Of a stretch of DNA of 23,930 nt, positions 15,401 to 22,384 are shown piece by piece. The notes beneath the pieces are model-generated. The model was not told the DNA's origin. It made no database searches and worked only from the letters and a program-made list of their open reading frames with translations. The position numbers and the translations under genes are program-made. The first letter of the stretch is position 1. Each line of letters starts with the position of its first letter. Origin of the DNA: Holophagaceae bacterium (GTDB lineage Bacteria; Acidobacteriota; Holophagae; Holophagales; Holophagaceae); NCBI GenBank assembly GCA_025353305.1, contig JANXQX010000299.1, positions 1 to 23,930 of the forward strand, in the 5' to 3' direction.

Positions 15401-17148
15401 AGGCGCCCTGGGATCCCACTCTCAAGATCGTGACTGCCCAAGGGTTCGCTGCGGAATCACTCACGGCGCCGCAGCGCAAACTGAATGGTTATACGGACAT
15501 GGTGCTTGGCCCCACGCCTATCAACAACCGTTGGTGGGACCGGCTTTCCGTTCCTCTGAATGATGTTACCGGGGCCATTCCCTGGACCAGTTCCAACAGT
15601 TTCGTTGGTCAGTTGAGCGGCATTCCCGCCTACCAGCTCTTTGCCGAATGGCCTACAATCATGCTCGCAAGAGCCACTGCGGATCTGGGAAACAACTTAT
15701 CGGATCCCAACCGAGAGCTGGTGGCAGATCCTACTGGCACGGCAGGCTCGAATGGAGAGCTTGGCTTTGTGCTTGATTACGGGAAGTATTCTGGGGACAC
15801 CCAGCCCAGTGAGACCTTCGCCGCCTTCTCCATGCAGACTTTCCGGGTGCCCGGCGGCGTGACGGACCCCTACCAGCTCTCCCCGGGCTGGCAGAACCCC
15901 ACCACGGAGCTCAATAGCACATTCAGCGATCCACACGCGGGCCTGAATCCTGTCCCTGTGGATGTGGCGGTGCCCACCTTCCTCAATAACCTGGTCTATT
16001 CCTCGCCGGGCTCGACGCCTCTTGCCGGGGGTATCCAGAATCTCCCGCTGCCCTATGATCCCAACGATCCCGATCGCATTCCCCTGGCCGCTTCTACGAC
16101 ACGGGGCTATGGGGGCATCCGGCAAGTCTTCGCCTATTCAGAGTACCTCTGGTCCACAGTCTGGGCCCGGCCTTTGGTTCTTAACAGCGCCCGGCCATCC
16201 TTTAACACTTGGCTAGCAGGTTTCCCCTATTTCCGCTTCAGCAACCCCACCGCCTGGCCCAAGGCTTCTGGGATCAGCCCGGACAACAGCTCCTTTGATC
16301 TGACGGTGCATGGCGGTGGTGTCTTCGACGGGTCCGCTCCAGTAGGCTTGGCTCCTGGGGTTCCTTCCACCACCGGAGTCGGCCGCTTCTTCTGGACGGC
16401 CTTCACACCCTTCTACGATGGTGATGCGAGTTCCGGTGCGGCCATCGCTCGTACCTGGCTGGCCGACGAGAGCACCAAACAGCCCCCGCTCACGTTCTCG
16501 GGCATCGTCAAGGGTGATGCCACGGTCGCGCTTGGCTTCATGACGCCCCAGGACACCATCGTGGACAAACGGGGGCGCAATGCGAATGGATCCCTCAGCG
16601 GGAGCCTTCTTGGGGGTTACCGGGTCACCTGGTACAACCCCACCAAGGATGCCAGCAGCAACCCCGTGCCGCCCAACTTCTGGGTGGTGGAACTCAAGGA
16701 TGCAACGGGGACGAAGCACTTCATGCTGCCAGGCAGCTATCCCACGGGTACCCAGAGCAAGACTGATCTGATCATGACGGACGCCCGGACCTTCCTGCCA
16801 TCTGGGCATGCGCCCTTGGACGGGCCTGTTCTCCCCGGGGACACTGTAGCCCCCGGCTACTGCTGGTTCGATATTCCTTTCGAACTCCGGCCCGCGCCAG
16901 GTGCTGTCACGTTGACGGTCTTTGCCGTCAAATCCATCCTCAAGAACCACCCGGTGAACAACCCGCCAGCAGTGGTGGCCCGCCCCCTGAATCGCCCGGA
17001 CTGGATGGACGCCATCAAAACCGCCACGGCGACCATGAAGATGCTCACCTCCAGCGGGGCTGATCTCACCTATGCCTACAAGATCCCCTTCAATTTCGCC
17101 TGGGATATCGTCGTGGCAAGCGGTCCCCAGACTCTGGTTGCACCCTGA
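12409..17148 (+). CDS. Giant PKD-repeat lipoprotein with a large unassigned C-terminal region
   Basis: This 1579-residue protein is predicted to be exported and lipid-anchored. A signal peptide ends in lipobox LFLGC with Cys23. Domains in order: PKD1 (about 45-138, WDFGDG at 83), non-PKD module X1 (about 142-263), PKD2 (WNFGDG at 300), PKD3 (WDFGDT at 396), PKD4 (WDFGDG at 485), X2 (about 542-665, related to X1), PKD5 (VDWGDG near 702) and a degenerate PKD6 (WSFPGG near 825). From about 884 to the end there are roughly 695 residues rich in aromatic, Pro and Asn residues that match no family I recognise. PKD domains are extracellular beta-sandwich spacers or binding modules. AGAGG lies before the ATG. 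The next gene is a beta-barrel on the same strand, so the two may work together at the surface. Function is unknown. Confidence 0.92.
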   Translation: MQPRYRSFLPLVPIVGLVLFLGCNNGGAGVSNSVSLPKGNVAPTATITGYSPADAPLVRYKPYGFTATATDPDIGDSISKYEWDFGDGTPRVSTTTGAVAHVFNAAGSGADGTLQVQVRAYDSSNMAGPFASLTVSVNSADSPITPTFQSPASAVTLQADGAGGVHLTYAIKVVSTSAGTIGLSNVNFNPGDSLATIVSSQSVGGGVFSYVVNYNGSSIPSTRKANPTVQVIDSIGVSSALVNGPLVTINTLSSANHAPVITMTAIPRIVAGANSTWQNVAIDFRASATDADGDTMTYSWNFGDGGAGDVPPTQAGSALSQTHAFAAAGIYPVVFTADDSRTGGIKSISLNLNILPNTAPALSVAQNPAGNPYANVPVAFTATTSDLNGDAVNVSWDFGDTSPIVLGSSVVHAFQVSGITLVKAIADDGKGGLTTQTLTITVLANHPPVSSVSTPAANLYQNKPYTFTANAIDADVGDTITQYQWDFGDGTGIQTAATATLSHTYASTFTGTALVMVRAVDNHGSLGDFSPAVPFPVVLTPLPVITFLSPGATSLNVDLNGTVTQAFSFTASNPRAGSPGVTDPIPTANITFLPNDAGATITTKVSNGGGRYTYTVQYSGASVAGTRTATPLAYATDSVGIQGLPTSGPAITLNTLGANTAPAITLTNPATDNTVAWTSKPFILGFSLQDANNDPVVYTVDWGDGLPTTSGAPVGDFVAGVPVTVSHTYADAFTAGFQSVPITVTATDNRSTNSTAVPKTRLVTVTFNALPTASITSPQDSGSAPTGYFPTTLPSNTVVIPLDGKLSFVGASTLPGSQDGVSTAWSFPGGVPSTAAGNTPNDIIFTGPLGVITPTTVTYTVTDAFGRTATAIKHVLIDGINTQHFNLSFQYRLKSDNNANSTLSLVTIPDNGLGAPARIFQDGLSNTYRVASPVTGSTASVSIPVRSDLPFYVEIPGFGGDATRYLMRIPNAPTGPYADPTLVAPVSSGSSTFSFSAQAPWDPTLKIVTAQGFAAESLTAPQRKLNGYTDMVLGPTPINNRWWDRLSVPLNDVTGAIPWTSSNSFVGQLSGIPAYQLFAEWPTIMLARATADLGNNLSDPNRELVADPTGTAGSNGELGFVLDYGKYSGDTQPSETFAAFSMQTFRVPGGVTDPYQLSPGWQNPTTELNSTFSDPHAGLNPVPVDVAVPTFLNNLVYSSPGSTPLAGGIQNLPLPYDPNDPDRIPLAASTTRGYGGIRQVFAYSEYLWSTVWARPLVLNSARPSFNTWLAGFPYFRFSNPTAWPKASGISPDNSSFDLTVHGGGVFDGSAPVGLAPGVPSTTGVGRFFWTAFTPFYDGDASSGAAIARTWLADESTKQPPLTFSGIVKGDATVALGFMTPQDTIVDKRGRNANGSLSGSLLGGYRVTWYNPTKDASSNPVPPNFWVVELKDATGTKHFMLPGSYPTGTQSKTDLIMTDARTFLPSGHAPLDGPVLPGDTVAPGYCWFDIPFELRPAPGAVTLTVFAVKSILKNHPVNNPPAVVARPLNRPDWMDAIKTATATMKMLTSSGADLTYAYKIPFNFAWDIVVASGPQTLVAP

Positions 17149-17162
17149 TCGCGTTTCTTGAC

Positions 17163-17171
17163 TGCTATAAA
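17163..17171 (+). promoter_or_regulatory. Possible extended -10 promoter before the beta-barrel gene
   Basis: TGC-TATAAA is a TGn-extended -10 element (TG at 17163-17164, TATAAA at 17166-17171). No good -35 lies 16-18 bp upstream, though extended -10 promoters need it less. It sits 62 nt before the preferred GTG start, in the short gap after the PKD gene. The gene may also be cotranscribed with the PKD gene. Confidence 0.35.
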
Positions 17172-17233
17172 ATGATTGGTCCATTTCCTGCTCAATGCTC
17201 CCTGACAGTCAAACATTCCCACCCGGAGGTCCC

Positions 17234-17932
17234 GTGAAGACCATCACTCTTTTGACCGCAGCCATGCTGGTAACGCCCCTTGCGGCACAGGTTCCTGACC
17301 ACGGTGGCGAATCCCGGATCCAGGTCCACGGCGAATTTCTGCGTCCTCGCCAAATAATCATCGGCAACCCCACTCCCACCACCGAACTCGTCGACCAGGC
17401 AGATGCTCAGGTCGGCCTTGGATTCCGCTTGATGGGAGAACTTCCGGGTCTCAACAACTGGTACTACACAGTGGGTGGAAGGCTCAAATCCCCTTCAAAA
17501 TTTGCCACCAGACCGTCTTCGCCCAGCTACACGAATACCACTGGGATCAAATACGACTATTCCTATTGGACTGCCGGGCTCGGCTACATGTGGGTGTTGG
17601 CTCCTGGCTTGAATCTCGGGACCCACCTAGAACTTCGCGGCGAGGCCTTGAATGCCAGCGGCGATCTTTACACGGGCGGGACGGCCTCCAACCCGGGCCA
17701 GCCCCAGCGAGTTGATGCCAGTGCGACCTATGTCAGGCCTTGGGGCCGCCTGAGTCTGGACTACGCATTCAAGGCATCTGGCGCCTCGCCATTCATCGGA
17801 GTCGATGCCTCGGTGGCGATGCTCAAGTCCAGCCAGGACAAAGCCATAGCTCCGACCTTTTGGGATGACAACACAGTCAAATCCATGGCGCCCCAGGTTT
17901 CCTTCTCGGTCTATCTAGGTCTGAAGTTCTAA
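17234..17932 (+). CDS. Outer-membrane beta-barrel protein
   Basis: This 232-residue protein has a cleavable signal peptide (MKTITLLTAAMLVTPLAAQ). The mature chain alternates hydrophobic and polar residues in amphipathic strands, such as QVGLGFRLMGEL, YYTVGGRLKS, YWTAGLGYMWVL and LNLGTHLELRGEAL. It ends in FSVYLGLKF, the terminal-Phe signal used for barrel insertion by the BAM complex. The size suggests about 8-10 strands. The GTG start at 17234 is preferred because GGAGG lies 4 nt upstream. An in-frame ATG at 17195 would add 13 residues before the signal peptide without such a site. It lies 85 nt after the PKD lipoprotein gene and ahead of a strong terminator, so the two may form one transcript. 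It could be a porin-like or structural barrel; specificity cannot be read. Confidence 0.85.
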   Translation: MKTITLLTAAMLVTPLAAQVPDHGGESRIQVHGEFLRPRQIIIGNPTPTTELVDQADAQVGLGFRLMGELPGLNNWYYTVGGRLKSPSKFATRPSSPSYTNTTGIKYDYSYWTAGLGYMWVLAPGLNLGTHLELRGEALNASGDLYTGGTASNPGQPQRVDASATYVRPWGRLSLDYAFKASGASPFIGVDASVAMLKSSQDKAIAPTFWDDNTVKSMAPQVSFSVYLGLKF

Positions 17933-17955
17933 GGAACCACTCTACCCAATGAGTG

Positions 17956-17985
17956 AAAAGGCTCCTTTTTAGGGAGCCTTTTTTT
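17956..17985 (+). terminator. Intrinsic terminator, probably bidirectional
   Basis: Arms AAAAGGCTCC (17956-17965) and GGAGCCTTTT (17973-17982) pair perfectly around a 7-nt loop and end in a run of seven T. On the opposite strand the stem is followed by TTTTCAC. It can therefore also serve the convergent lipoprotein gene ending at 18022. Confidence 0.9.
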
Positions 17986-18021
17986 ACCTGAGGTTGTTTG
18001 CCGTAGCTGAGTCCAGTGCAC

Positions 18022-19881
18022 TCAGTTGGCAGCACTCATCTGGACGGTGGCCGTGAAATCTGGGATTGTCGTGTTCGGGCTTAGAAGCCTGATCCGCACT
18101 GGATTCACCACGGGCGTGGTCACGTTGCCCGGCAGTACCACGCGGATCGAATCGGCTGTGGACGATCCATTAAAGGTGTACGTAACTCCTGCGTAAAGGA
18201 GTCTGATTTCTATGATGCTGCCCGCAGGAAGCGGGCCGTTGGAACCAATGACTTTCAGATTGTAGGGGGTGTCTTTGGTCAAGGCGAAGCGGGCGAAGAC
18301 CACCTCACCCTCGGAGAGGTTAGAAAAAGAACCCTGGACCTTCACGGCGTTGGCCATGCTCAAGGGAACTGCCGCCAGGGTGGCGCTATTGGGATCGCTC
18401 CCCCAATCAGTGATAAAGGTATTCAATGGGGGCGTTGTGGGACGGGGCCAGGTGATTTGGAATGGGGCGGCCAGGGCCGTGATAACGGTATCGGTGAATA
18501 TCGTAGATAGATCAACGGGATCCGAGCTGGATTTCGTCTCCTTCAATCGACCCAACTGCTGATAGATACTCGAAATATCCGTGAGGTCCGATGGGGTAAT
18601 AAGGTGGAATAGTCGCGCCATCGCCAGGGGGTTGATCGTGGCCCAAGTCGCAGCAGTGCCTGGCGAATCGAGGCCATTGCCCTTCAAAACCAGTTCCCAT
18701 CCAAGAGCCTGAATATTTGGCGCGGAATAAACGGTTTGCTTGGCAGTCGGCACACCAACAAGGCTGCGCACATCCTGGATCTGGATGGTCCCGCTGCTGG
18801 TATCTGCCAAGAATGGCGATTTCAGCGCATTGGCGGCCATTACCGGAGCCAGGCCTTCAATGATGGCGATATCGGGGCTCAGATCCAGGAGAGAAGCAGA
18901 TGGAGGGGAAAGGGTCGTCTGCCCTTGGAGGTAAAGAAAATAGCGGCCCAGGAGAGGGAGAATGGTGCCTTCATCCCATGCGTCGTCATTGGATGCTGCC
19001 CCCCGCAAAGATCCGAAATAGTGGCCACCTCCGCCATCGAAAGACAGGGGGAATTTGCTTCTGTCGAACTCGACGAAACTGCCCCGGGGCTCAGAAATTC
19101 CCGGTCGATAGTGCAGGTCCAAGATTGAGGAGAGTGACGACCCATCCAGATAAATCGATCCGAAACCATAGAATGAATCTCCTATGGCAAAGGGTCTGCT
19201 CCCCGTGCCTGAGGACTCAACAACCGCGGCGGTGGGTTGGATCCCGTTGGAAGGCGCGATCCAGAGTTTGTCATTCAAACCAATATCAAAATTAAGGGTG
19301 GCATTGGCAGTGACCGGCGCACCCGGGATGGGATTGCCGGCCGGGGCGCTTCCATCCGTGCCTTTCCGGGCGGAATAGGTGACCCGTTCGGATTGGGGAA
19401 GTGAACTGTTGATCCCATTTGGGTCAGCGATGAGCCGGAATTGCTGGTTGGAATTCTGGAAGAAGCTGATGACTTCAACGAAGGCGTCAGACCCTTGGGG
19501 CACACTGAAGCTGTATGCGCCCGTTGAATCGGTGTACACAGGAGGGGCGGGCAGAGTCCAGACCCGGGTCTTGGTGCCATCCGGATTGGTTTCATCCTTG
19601 GCCTGGTAAATCCTTACCAAGGCACCGCGCAAGGGCAGGACCTTGAAATTCGAGGAATTGGTTTCAAGCCCGGTGGGCACACCATCAGCCCCACTTAAAA
19701 GCGGAATGCGCACATAGGTCACCTTCCCGCTGATGGTGGCAGTGCTGCCGGTCGTAGTCGTGGTTCCGCCACTTGAAGAGGATTTGCACGCTGATGAAAA
19801 AGCCAGGAATCCCGTAAGGCCGAGGGCCATAAGGGCCGTTACCATCCGCCTTGCACCCCCACCGAGGTGTCCAAACGCCAT
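18022..19881 (-). CDS. Large lipoprotein with an N-terminal carboxypeptidase-regulatory-like domain, function unknown
   Basis: This 619-residue exported lipoprotein has an Arg-Arg n-region, a hydrophobic segment and lipobox FSSAC with Cys32, followed by a Ser/Gly/Thr-rich tether. Residues about 48-150 look like a carboxypeptidase-regulatory beta-sandwich: ATISGKV start, LRGALVRIYQ, then TDSTGAYSFSVPQG. The middle has a notable motif, GGGGHYFG followed by NDDAWDEGTILPLLGRYF (about 278-312). This resembles an active-site helix, but it lacks HEXXH, so peptidase activity is speculative. The last 100 residues are beta-rich. ATG 19881 is preferred because GAGG lies 8 nt upstream; an ATG at 19932 would add 17 residues with no ribosome-binding site. 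It is convergent with the PKD/barrel pair and shares their terminator. Confidence 0.85.
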   Translation of the reverse strand: MAFGHLGGGARRMVTALMALGLTGFLAFSSACKSSSSGGTTTTTGSTATISGKVTYVRIPLLSGADGVPTGLETNSSNFKVLPLRGALVRIYQAKDETNPDGTKTRVWTLPAPPVYTDSTGAYSFSVPQGSDAFVEVISFFQNSNQQFRLIADPNGINSSLPQSERVTYSARKGTDGSAPAGNPIPGAPVTANATLNFDIGLNDKLWIAPSNGIQPTAAVVESSGTGSRPFAIGDSFYGFGSIYLDGSSLSSILDLHYRPGISEPRGSFVEFDRSKFPLSFDGGGGHYFGSLRGAASNDDAWDEGTILPLLGRYFLYLQGQTTLSPPSASLLDLSPDIAIIEGLAPVMAANALKSPFLADTSSGTIQIQDVRSLVGVPTAKQTVYSAPNIQALGWELVLKGNGLDSPGTAATWATINPLAMARLFHLITPSDLTDISSIYQQLGRLKETKSSSDPVDLSTIFTDTVITALAAPFQITWPRPTTPPLNTFITDWGSDPNSATLAAVPLSMANAVKVQGSFSNLSEGEVVFARFALTKDTPYNLKVIGSNGPLPAGSIIEIRLLYAGVTYTFNGSSTADSIRVVLPGNVTTPVVNPVRIRLLSPNTTIPDFTATVQMSAAN

Positions 19882-19967
19882 ATTCGCATCCTCGCCAGAA
19901 GCTGAGCCGTTGTAAAAAACTAATTTGATCATTGCACTTGTGGTCCGACCTGAGGCGTCGTAACAGA

Positions 19968-19990
19968 CTGGCCAGTAAGGTGCTGGCCAG
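19968..19990. repeat. Paired palindromes CTGGCCAG-N7-CTGGCCAG
   Basis: Two identical 8-bp self-complementary sites (19968-19975 and 19983-19990) are spaced 15 bp centre to centre. They lie upstream of the 19881 lipoprotein start. They could be a tandem operator or an 8-bp stem with a 7-nt loop in the leader. No T-run follows, so a terminator for the LysM gene is unlikely. Confidence 0.4.
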
Positions 19991-20099
19991 GTTGTGACGG
20001 CCCCTAAAGCCTACCATGCACGCCGCGCCCACGCTTACGATGAATGGCCCGACATACCTGGGTTCCCCGGAGAGGGAGAAAGTTCCCAGCGGGATCCAT

Positions 20100-21086
20100 C
20101 TATCGGCGGGATTCCCTGATTTGGGCGTTCATCGCCATGACATCTGCAGAAATCTCTTCTTCGTCATTCATGAAGGGGAGGGGATTGCGTTGGCTGCCGT
20201 CCATACGGAGTTCGAAATGCAGATGGGGACCCGTTGCATTGCCCGTGCGGCCAACCTCAGCGATCTTCTGACCCCGGCGTACCACATCGCCCACTTCCAC
20301 CAGATTGGTGCGGTGGTGGCCATAATGCGTGACGACTCCGTTGCCATGGTCGATCGTGACGAAATTACCGTACTGGCGTTGCCTTCCAACTGCTATTACC
20401 TGGCCGTCCATGGCAGCAAAAACCGAAGTGCCCAAAGGTGCGTTCAAATCCACGCCCTTGTGGCTGCCTCGATAACGAACCCTCTTCTTTTTATTGTGAT
20501 TCTTGACTCGGATCGTTTTCGATCGCATTCGCGGACCCCAGGCGGAACTTATGCTGCGGGTCTCCACGGGCCAAATCAGATCCATATGTTCCCGATCCGC
20601 CATGGTGAAATCGGGGGCCTTGGGTGCGCTGGCTTCAGCTGTGACGGGGATTCCGAGCAAGGGTTGCCATTCCGTAGCGAAACGGTCCGGAGCATGGAGT
20701 TCATTCCCTGCGGTTCTATTGTTAGAAGCTTCGGGGTTCGGATTTGCGGGAAGCATCCGCTCCAGGTGACTCAAACCCGTTTCACCAAGAATCGGAGTTG
20801 CCGGCAAGTCGGGAACATTGGAGGGGACCTGCGATGGCAAGGACCTGCTTGTCGCCACGGAAGTCCGTGTCTGGCGGGCAACGTTGAGGCTCATTCCAAT
20901 GCTCAGCTTCGCCAAACGGACCTTGGGATTCAGAAGGGACAACTGCGCCAGGCTCATACCGTTGGCTCGAGCGATGCTGGCACCGGTCTCACCACTGCGG
21001 ACGCGGTGGACAGAAGCATGGGAGGGGGCGGCTGGAAGCGCGCCCGAGATGGACGCAACCGCGAACGTCAGAAGCAATTTTCGCAT
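20100..21086 (-). CDS. LysM-M23 peptidoglycan hydrolase (or EnvC/NlpD-like activator)
   Basis: This 328-residue exported cell-wall protein has a signal peptide (about 1-24, ending SHA). A LysM domain (about 26-69, VHRVRSGETGASIARANGMS) binds peptidoglycan. A Pro/Ser-rich linker follows, then an M23 metallopeptidase domain (about 168-305). Zinc ligands His209 and Asp213 (HKGVD) and His290 (HLH), with catalytic His257 (YGH) and His288, are all present. This argues for an active endopeptidase rather than a degenerate activator. AAGGG lies before the ATG. A gap of 144 nt separates it from moaC, so it may have its own promoter, though none is convincing. The C-terminus after the domain is short and charged. 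Confidence 0.93.
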   Translation of the reverse strand: MRKLLLTFAVASISGALPAAPSHASVHRVRSGETGASIARANGMSLAQLSLLNPKVRLAKLSIGMSLNVARQTRTSVATSRSLPSQVPSNVPDLPATPILGETGLSHLERMLPANPNPEASNNRTAGNELHAPDRFATEWQPLLGIPVTAEASAPKAPDFTMADREHMDLIWPVETRSISSAWGPRMRSKTIRVKNHNKKKRVRYRGSHKGVDLNAPLGTSVFAAMDGQVIAVGRQRQYGNFVTIDHGNGVVTHYGHHRTNLVEVGDVVRRGQKIAEVGRTGNATGPHLHFELRMDGSQRNPLPFMNDEEEISADVMAMNAQIRESRR

Positions 21087-21230
21087 TGGAGCCCTTGGAC
21101 TGGGGAAGCAGGCGAACCGGCTTCCAGTTATGGGGGTGCGAACTCCGAAGTGATCGCGTTGAGAGGAACCAGATTACCCCGCCGACTTGAAGGCGACAAA
21201 TGAAAATTGTTTTTAACAAGCGGGTCCGAG

Positions 21231-21740
21231 TCAGCCAGACCAGGGACAGCCCGGCAGCGAGGCGGTGACAGTCCCCCGACGCCCTCCTTCCTTTAGCAGA
21301 AGCCGTACCGGACCCAGGGCCATGTCCTGTCCGGCGACTTTCAGCATGTCGTAGAGCACCAGGAGGCCCCCGCAGACCCCTGCCATGGCTTCCATCTCCA
21401 CGCCTGTGCGGGCCTCCACAGAAACCTCGACCTTGAGCCAGGCTGTCGAAGTGTTCTGGTCCCAATAGTGATCCACGTTGATGCCATCCACCGAGAGGGG
21501 ATGGGCGAGGGGGATCAGGTCAGCGGTGCGCTTGACACCATTCACCGCTCCGATCCGGGCCAGGTTCCAGGGATCCCCTTTGGGAAGGGTGCCCGCCTCC
21601 AGGGCCCTGGCTTCGACCTCTCCGAGCACCAGGCAACCCGCTGCCACCGCCCGGCGTCTCGAAGGGACCTTTGCGGAAACATCCACCATGCGGGGGCGGC
21701 CTTCAGGATCGAGATGGGTCAAATCGGCTGGGTTGCTCAT
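21231..21740 (-). CDS. moaC: MoaC, cyclic pyranopterin monophosphate synthase
   Basis: This 169-residue cytosolic enzyme acts in the early molybdenum cofactor pathway. It converts the MoaA product 3',8-cyclo-7,8-dihydro-GTP to cyclic pyranopterin monophosphate. Family motifs are THLDPEGRPRMVDVSAK (8-24), KGD with Lys54, LIPLAHPL with His80, TGVEMEA with Glu115 and Glu117, and YDMLK with Asp131 and Lys134. These match the E. coli catalytic residues (Lys51, His77, Glu112, Glu114, Asp128, Lys131) with a constant offset of three. The usual IAGI-AAKRT stretch is altered to IGAVNGVKRT. ATG 21740 is chosen because it overlaps the HAD stop as ATGA; a GTG two codons earlier is possible. No other moa gene is nearby. 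Confidence 0.95.
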   Translation of the reverse strand: MSNPADLTHLDPEGRPRMVDVSAKVPSRRRAVAAGCLVLGEVEARALEAGTLPKGDPWNLARIGAVNGVKRTADLIPLAHPLSVDGINVDHYWDQNTSTAWLKVEVSVEARTGVEMEAMAGVCGGLLVLYDMLKVAGQDMALGPVRLLLKEGGRRGTVTASLPGCPWSG

Positions 21741-22384
21741 AAGCACAAAAGGATATCCCGCAGTGCGGGAACATCCGAGGCGTAATAACGGGGATGGTGT
21801 GGTGCCAGGGCGTCTCCGGAATACATGCCGTAGCCCACGGCCAGGCTTGGGACACCGGCTGCCGTGGCCATATCCACATCGAAGGGCGTGTCGCCGATCA
21901 TCAAGCAGTCCTCAGCCTCGCGATTCGTCCTTTCCAGAATCTGATGAAGGCTTTCCGGATGGGGTTTGCCGTTCTCGACTTCATCAGGAGTGACGATGGG
22001 GTCGAACCAGTCTGACCAGCCCAGGCGCACCATTGTGGGCTTCAGGCCGCGATTGCGTTTGGAAGTGGCGATGGCCATGGGCCGCCCTTGTTCGCGGAGT
22101 TCGGTGATGAGTTCAGGAATGCCTTGGAAGGCCTGTATCAGCGGCTCATGGCCCTGATGGTCAAAGGTCCTGTAGGCAGTCAAGACCTTTTCAAAGGTCA
22201 GCGATTCATCCAGCGGAAAGGTCCGGCGGATGCCCTCTTCCACGGGCAGGCCGACGTACTTAAGCCATTCTTCACGGAGATCCAAGGGCAAGCCCAGAAG
22301 ACTCAGCGTATGGGCCATGCCCGCCTCAATGATGGGTTTTGAATCCACCAGCGTGCCATCGAAATCAAAGATGAAAAGTTTCAT
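21737..22384 (-). CDS. HAD-family phosphatase, phosphoglycolate phosphatase-like
   Basis: This 215-residue enzyme of the haloacid dehalogenase superfamily has a helical C1 cap. Motif I is FDFDGTLVDS (nucleophile Asp7, acid/base Asp9), motif II is IATSKRN, motif III is the Lys in NGKPHPES, and motif IV is MIGDTPFDVDMA. The arrangement fits the phosphoglycolate phosphatase/beta-phosphoglucomutase subgroup. Substrate cannot be decided from sequence, so no gene name is given. ATG 22384 overlaps the transporter stop (ATGA). The frame is open for 20 more codons upstream, but those lie inside the transporter gene. The end overlaps moaC by 4 bases. Confidence 0.92.
   Translation of the reverse strand: MKLFIFDFDGTLVDSKPIIEAGMAHTLSLLGLPLDLREEWLKYVGLPVEEGIRRTFPLDESLTFEKVLTAYRTFDHQGHEPLIQAFQGIPELITELREQGRPMAIATSKRNRGLKPTMVRLGWSDWFDPIVTPDEVENGKPHPESLHQILERTNREAEDCLMIGDTPFDVDMATAAGVPSLAVGYGMYSGDALAPHHPRYYASDVPALRDILLCL

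Noticed and set aside
16213..17184. 323-codon minus-strand frame inside the PKD lipoprotein gene
   Set aside because: It is antisense to the unknown C-terminal region. Gly/Arg/His-rich translation without motifs indicates a shadow; the plus-strand frame is continuous with a lipoprotein signal and PKD domains.
20016..21203. 395-codon plus-strand frame opposite the LysM-M23 gene
   Set aside because: The minus strand encodes a full signal peptide, LysM and M23 catalytic set; the plus frame has no motif.
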